From the NCBI GenBank assembly GCA_021442155.1, contig CM038232.1, positions 62,465,436-62,529,435 of the forward strand: a stretch of 64,000 nt of DNA, given 5' to 3'. Under the pieces are notes generated by a model. That model ran no database searches, had not been told where the DNA came from, and saw only the letters and a program-made list of their open reading frames with translations. The translations under genes were made by a program, and so were the position numbers. Positions 59,341 through 64,000 of the stretch are shown one piece after another (position 1 is the stretch's first letter; each line of letters opens with the position of its first letter). The stretch is from Cymbidium sinense (Eukaryota; Streptophyta; Magnoliopsida; Asparagales; Orchidaceae).

Positions 59341-59895
59341 GTTCATCGGGGAGATCATCACTAAGCGGAGAATCAACAGGAAGTGGGTGTGCTGCTAAGA
59401 AATCCACTAGTGCATGTCCTTTTACCGCACGGAGAGGTATGAATGTAATGTCAAATTACAAGAGAATCATGGACCATTGTGCCAAATGTCTGGATAGCAT
59501 TGGTCGTGTCATGAGATACTGTAGTGGATTTATTCTGGAGACCATGTTAACCTTATGAAAAAGCATATAATGTCGTAGCTTTTGGGAAGCAAAGATCAAA
59601 GCTAGGCAATGTTTCTCAATAGGTGGGTAGTTCACTTCAGTAGGGATCAAATGACGGATGAGGTAGTAGAGAGCTCTTTCTTTCCCCTCATCATTGGCTT
59701 GGGCCAATAGAGTGCCGTGAGTGTCATCCAATGCAGCAATGTAAAGGATGAGTGGATTGCCCGGGATAGGGGCTGCTAGAACTGGCAGCTTCACCAAATA
59801 CTGCTTGATATCTTCAAAGGCATGCTGACACTTGCCATCCCACTTGAACTTAGCATCCTTTTTGATAAGTGATAAAAATAGCTTGCATCTCCCTG
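59341..59895 (-). pseudogene. RH: Element 2: RNase H of the RT
   Basis: This is the C-terminal part of a 210-residue open segment (60088-59456) and the best preserved coding piece in the window. It reads KFKWDGKCQHAFEDIKQYL, then NPLILYIAALDDTHGTLLAQ, EVNYPPIEKHCLALIFASQK, LRHYMLFHKVNMVSRINPLQ and YLMTRPMLSRHLAQW. The ARWxxxL-type end is followed by a short linker (HALVDFLAAHP) before aRH. Confidence 0.85.
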
Positions 59896-60668
59896 ATAGG
59901 TTGGAGATAAAGCATCTTAGATAGGCTAGCCATCCTTTGAAAGATCTGAGTTGAGTTAAACTCTTAGAAGGTGGAATTTTTAAGATAGCTTTGATCTTTT
60001 CAGGATCTATCTCCATTCCCCGATGTTGGACAACAAACCCAAATAATTTCCCTAAAGCTACTCCGAATGCACACTTTAGGGGATTCATTTTGAGATTATA
60101 TTATCTTAACCATTCAAAAACTACTCTAAAGTCAAAGAGGTGGTCTTCCTTTTCTCTACTCTTGGCTACTAAATCATCAACATAGCACTCTACCTGATGA
60201 TGGATGAGTTCCCTAAAGATCTGAGTCATGGCCCATTGATATGTAGCACCAGCATTTTTAAAGCCAAAATGCATGACTTTATAATAAAAGATTCTGATTG
60301 GGGTTCAAAAAGTGGAGTTTCTTTCATCTTCAAGAGACATCTTAATTTGGTTGTAGCCATATGACCCATCCATGAAAGAAAACATTGCATGAGATAAGGC
60401 AATGTCCACCATTAATTCTAGTATAGGAAGAGAAAACTCATCCTTAAGACATGCCTTGTTTAGATCCCTAAAATCGACACATATGCAAATTTGGTCATTC
60501 TTCTTCTTAATTGGTATGACACTGGCTAACCATGTAGGATATTTTTCTTCCCTAATGAAACCAACATCAATCAGTTTCATGACTTCAGAAATGATTTATT
60601 GTTCGATTTCTAATCGCATGCATCTAGGAGCTTGCTTAATAGGGGTAGCGTTAGGATCTATTGCTAGC
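59896..60668 (-). pseudogene. RT: Element 2: reverse transcriptase
   Basis: On the minus strand, MKLIDVGFIREEKYPTWLAS, then ICICVDFRDLNKACLKDEFS, LSHAMFSFMDGSYGYNQIKM and a stop at 60303, followed by FGFKNAGATYQWAMTQIFRE and ECYVDDLVAKSREKEDHL. The Y-V-D-D box is at 60184-60173. FEWLR, a stop, and NPLKCAFGVALGKLFGFVVQ plus LTQLRSFKGWLAYLRCFI lead into RNase H. The tryptophan in YPTWLAS is a stop in element 1. The active-site Asp pair is intact but the frame is interrupted. Confidence 0.9.
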
Positions 60669-61640
60669 TTATGGATACGTCAGGAGATAATCCGGGCATT
60701 TCTTCATAACTCCATGTGAAGCAGTCTTTAAACTTAGCAATAGCTTAACTAAGTCATTGATTTCTTCTTCATTCAGCAATGAATTGATGTATGTTGGGAG
60801 TGGATTTTCTTCTATTTCGAGGTTGATTTCTTTAAGCTTATCTATTATTGAATGAATCTCCTCTTCAAATTCTGGAGGTGGATCCTTGATCTGAAGATCA
60901 TCTGGATCATCTAAGATTTCTAAACACACATTATCATAAGAGTTTGCATTGTGTGAAAATAACCTATTAGACTCCAAATGATTGGTAACAACCAAACAGT
61001 AATCGTCATCATCGACTGGACCCACTGTACCGAATCCTAATCATACTCTTGATTGTACTTCTCTAACTGTATTGTTCCATAGCTTCTCAAAATACTCTGA
61101 CCTATGCCTGGACCATGTATGAGGAACCAAACATTTTTGTATAAGATTATAAACACAAGGCAAGTAAAAAGTCAAGTGATAATTTCATTAATTCTTTAAA
61201 TATATCCTCCTCAAGTTCTGCATCAACTTCAGGACTTGAGAATGATGATCCCAAAAAGATCTCTTCAACTTCATGTCACTGGAAGACTTAGGAGCTTCCT
61301 TAACTACTAAACCTTCAGCTTTTTGAGATAAAAGTGAGGTTAGAGCTAAGGTTCCCCGCCGCCTAAATAGTCTTACATAAACTGAGAATACTTTTCTTTA
61401 TTTGGGCTGGTCTTCATCCCCGGATCAAAAGTCACCTACAATGGAACCCGCTGAGAGGGGTTGGCTGGTATGCTAATCACATTAGACTCATCCTCTGAGC
61501 TGGATTCCAAGTTTATATGAATAGTAAGGGTACTCCTGCTAACTGGAACATAACCTCTGTTGGCTGATGACCAATCAGGGGGTCTTCCACCTCTAGAAAT
61601 GCCTCTATTTTTACTCTACCTCTACCTGGTGGAGGTTGAG
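60669..61640 (-). pseudogene. Element 2: linker between protease and RT
   Basis: An open segment at 61025-60669 reads MGPVDDDDYCLVVTNHLESN, then an acidic stretch ending EFEEEIHSIIDKL, then LNEEEINDLVKLLLSLK. A frameshift near 60710 separates it from the RT start, which in element 1 reads TWSYDEMPGL. The part 61026-61640 is a decayed variable region matching element 1 at about 13990-14460, including the arginine/glycine-rich stretch near 61560-61630. Confidence 0.55.
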
Positions 61641-62330
61641 TCATTCTACCCACACGTCCATATGATGGAATGGACTGTGGGTGAAAAGTGATATGCGGCT
61701 CTATTTCTTCCTCAATTCCCCTTTCTTGTGTACTTGGATTTTTATTTTTCTTTTCTTTTTCTTTTATCTTTTCTTTTCTTCATTTTCTTTTTCTTTTGCT
61801 TTTGAATTTGAATTTTGTTCAAGTTCACGAGAAATGGTGTTTTGAGGAAGATAGTAGGTTGCATCCTCATAAATCTCAACCTCTCCAACTGAAAATGGCT
61901 TTTCATCTCCATTGACATTGTATTCAATCCCATCTTTTTTGAACTTGATGCACTGATAGAGGGAGGATGGAATTATCTTATCCTGATGTATCCAAGGTCT
62001 ATCGAGCAAAGCAGTGAATGAAGTATTCAAATCAATGATATAAAACATGGCTTCAGTCTTCTAGTCACCTATCTCTAAAGGTAACACTATAAAATCTAAA
62101 GCCCGCTCACCTTGTTCATTGAATCCTCTCAACATCATCTGATCTCCTCGAAGTGTGGAGATATGGATCCTCAAATAGGCAAGGGTCTTTAGACTCATAA
62201 TGTTCACTGATGCATCTAGATCAATGAGAACTCTGGCAAGTCTAAACCTGTCCATGTCAACTGTGATGTAGAGGAGGCAGTTGTGCTCTAAGTCCCCAAG
62301 AAGAAGGTCTTCATCTGTGAAGGTTATCCT
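61641..62330 (-). pseudogene. PR: Element 2: aspartic protease
   Basis: Two adjacent open segments carry it. The first (62255-62061) has RVLIDLDASVNIMSLKTL, where the D-S/T-G triplet is D-L-D. The second (62048-61764) has NTSFTALLDRPWIHQDKIIP and SSLYQCIKFKKDG, with DRPW for the usual GRPW, then a lysine/glutamate-rich tail (AKEKENEEKKR). A TAG near 62062 separates them at the same point as the stop in element 1 (13561). The shared stop suggests it predates the split of the two copies or sits at a mutable site. Confidence 0.75.
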
Positions 62331-63035
62331 CTAAGCTTCTTTTGTATAATGTGCCTCCTCACCTATAGCAGTCAGTTGAGCTAAGCATATCTCAAGATCA
62401 AGGAGAGCCTTGATTAGTGATTCTCTCATCTCTTTAGATAAGACAAGGTCATCATATATGCTTAGCTTAGATGGTAACTTTCTTTGATAAGAAAGGACAT
62501 TGTAGTCCACCTTGAGTTGATCCTCTTCAAGCATATCCAAGGGTGGAGCATCTTGTGGAGGGGCTTCATCCTCTCCACTTATTTCCCTATATCTTATGGT
62601 GCAGAGGTAGAACCTTGCCACTAGGTTGACTCGGTGATCTCTTGTGGCAATGGGGTAAAGACATCAAGCTCATCTACAGCTTCTCCTATAGAACCCTCAA
62701 AATTGGATGATTTCAAGTTTACCTCAAGAGGTGAACCCGTAGTATTCAGAGTAGGAAATTCTAACTCTGAATCAGAAAGAGGAAGATCAAAATTGTTATA
62801 ATTATTTTGACTTGAAGAGTTATCATTAAGAATAGAAGAAGATAACCCATCAGAAGTGACATAGATGTAATTCAAATAAGCTTTATTCTTCAATTTCTTG
62901 GATTTATTTGGATGTACAAAATAGAAATCAAGTAAAGTGAGTGGGGTAAGGGATTTGATGCCCTTATCTGCTAATATAAGAGTTCTACTAGTAGAAGAAG
63001 AAGAACTAGCTAAAGTGGAGGAAGTTGCCAGTGTA
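62331..63035 (-). pseudogene. Element 2: linker between gag finger and protease
   Basis: Open segments at 62893-62621 (Asn/Ser-rich, then SELEFPTLNTTGSPLEVNL) and 62621-62331 (PPQDAPPLDMLEEDQLKVDY, then LPSKLSIYDDLVLSKEMRES, LIKALLDLEICLAQLTA) align with element 1 at 12690-13270. No known domain. The LSIYDALILSKEMRE block is strongly shared and immediately precedes protease. Confidence 0.55.
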
Positions 63036-63475
63036 GAAGTTACAATTGTAGGAAGTCGACTCGTGGTTGCATCGGGCTATCCCTGGCAATACATGTCAGC
63101 CGCCGTTGTGATTTCCTTAAGTTGGCACTAGCAACTTGCAAACCTTCCTTGATGTTGGAGGTTTGAGCTGACTGAGGCACCCACAAGAAAAGTTTCTTGA
63201 TCTTTTGGATGATCTTCTTAGAGGTTTTGGATAAAGAAATATCCCAACCTTCTTTAGTTTTGGAAGGATCACATGTATCTCCAAGGATTACCCTAATGAA
63301 ACTGGATGGTTGTTCCACAAGGTATTCCTTTGGGATAACTACAACACCAGTCTTGAAGCTATGTTCAAGTCAGTCCTTAAATGTGAAGCAATCCTCCAAA
63401 ATATGGCCTAGCATACAGTGGTAGGGACAAAAGTTAGGATCATGACTTTTGCCAACTTCCTCCGGCCTCCTAGGT
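63036..63475 (-). pseudogene. gag: Element 2: Gag zinc-knuckle segment
   Basis: At 63429-63388, on the minus strand, the sequence reads CPYHCMLGHILEDC, then FTFKD and a stop. The C-H-H-C spacing matches element 1 at 12155-12196. The following open segment (63318-63040) starts MEQPSSFIRVILGD and contains SLSKTSKKIIQKIKKL, as in element 1. Confidence 0.75.
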
Positions 63476-64000
63476 TCGGGTAGCTGAAAATCAGGCTTCT
63501 TCAAGAGATTCTTAAAGATCTTCTTGATTACCTTCCTCTTAAATGAATAAAGCTTATTTAGCTTATCTAAAAGAGTAAGTGGACCATTACCACCGGTGGT
63601 GGGTATGTACAGTGCCGTATGATGGCTAAGGAGGTGGCTGCAGTGGAGGCTACCGTGGAGGCCGGAGGGCTGGTGGTGGTGGTGAGGAGGGTGGAGGTCA
63701 TGGTCTCTTAGACTAATCTCTAGCTAGTTGCTTTTCCTTATCTATCATTGTCACTGTCCTCGACTTCTCTTCATAGATCTTATGTGGCTTCTGCTTAGGC
63801 AACTGATCTTGAAAAGGTAACTATTTGGCCTCTCCTTGTAGACTAGTCGCCTTATTAATTAGCTTCTCAAATATTTTGATAATGAAGCCCTTAAGCATGA
63901 AGGTGACCAGGCAATGAATATTCTTTAAAAGAATCTCAATGGCATGCTGTTCAGATAGCTACGTTCACATTTCATACTCAGGTTACGCCATCTGAGAATA
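63476..64000 (-). pseudogene. gag: Element 2: end of Gag core and linker, cut by the window edge
   Basis: At 63980-63830 the minus strand gives LSEQHAIEILLKNIH, then FMLKGFIIKIFEKLINKATS, matching element 1 at 11590-11710. The part at about 63590-63710 is a proline/histidine/glycine-rich low-complexity linker (plus strand GGTGGTGGTGG-type). The rest of gag, the leader and the 5' LTR of element 2 lie beyond the right edge. Confidence 0.7.

Overview
This window looks like nuclear DNA of a seed plant, from a region made almost entirely of transposable elements. The evidence is the Ty3/gypsy retrotransposon remnants with plant-type dual RNase H, a Mutator-like (MULE) transposase fragment, a fragment of the two-intron plastid gene ycf3, and AT-rich composition. 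I see no intact host gene and no tRNA or rRNA. I cannot name the species.

One retrotransposon family dominates. Its LTR is unusually long, about 8.2 kb. It begins TGTTGACCTCA (or TGTTAACCTCA) and ends AATAAACACCACA. Six LTR copies, A to F, are present: B (+, 1-6549, cut by the window edge), C (-, 18412-26270), A (+, 28423-36634), E (+, 36635-39354, right part only), F (-, 39355-45634, lacking its terminal part) and D (-, 50704-54408, with an internal deletion of about 4.1 kb).

Element 1 (+) has 5' LTR B, a leader with about 32 tandem hairpin units (6930-9075), decayed gag, protease, RT, RNase H, archaeal-type RNase H and integrase (9193-18060), a repeat-rich 3' UTR (18060-18411 plus 26276-28422) and 3' LTR A. 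Its 3' UTR is split by LTR C, a solo LTR flanked by the 5-bp duplication ACTAC. Without C, the element would be about 30 kb. Element 2 (-) runs from beyond the right edge to 50704: gag to integrase (64000 down to about 57470), 3' UTR (57470-54409) and 3' LTR D. It carries the uninterrupted version of the site where C landed.

The layers are nested: C sits in element 1, element 1 sits in LTR E, E sits in LTR F, and F ends at 45634. Element 2 sits in a MULE transposase gene (49474-50703). Between F and the MULE is an older AT-rich stretch with an integrase relic of a different gypsy element and the ycf3 relic.

The gene order and second RNase H place the family in the Tat/Ogre/Retand branch of plant Ty3/gypsy. 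Both coding copies are dead, with many stops and frameshifts and lost catalytic residues in integrase. The most unusual feature is the hairpin array in the element 1 leader: both arms of its hairpins change together between units, which suggests the fold itself was selected.
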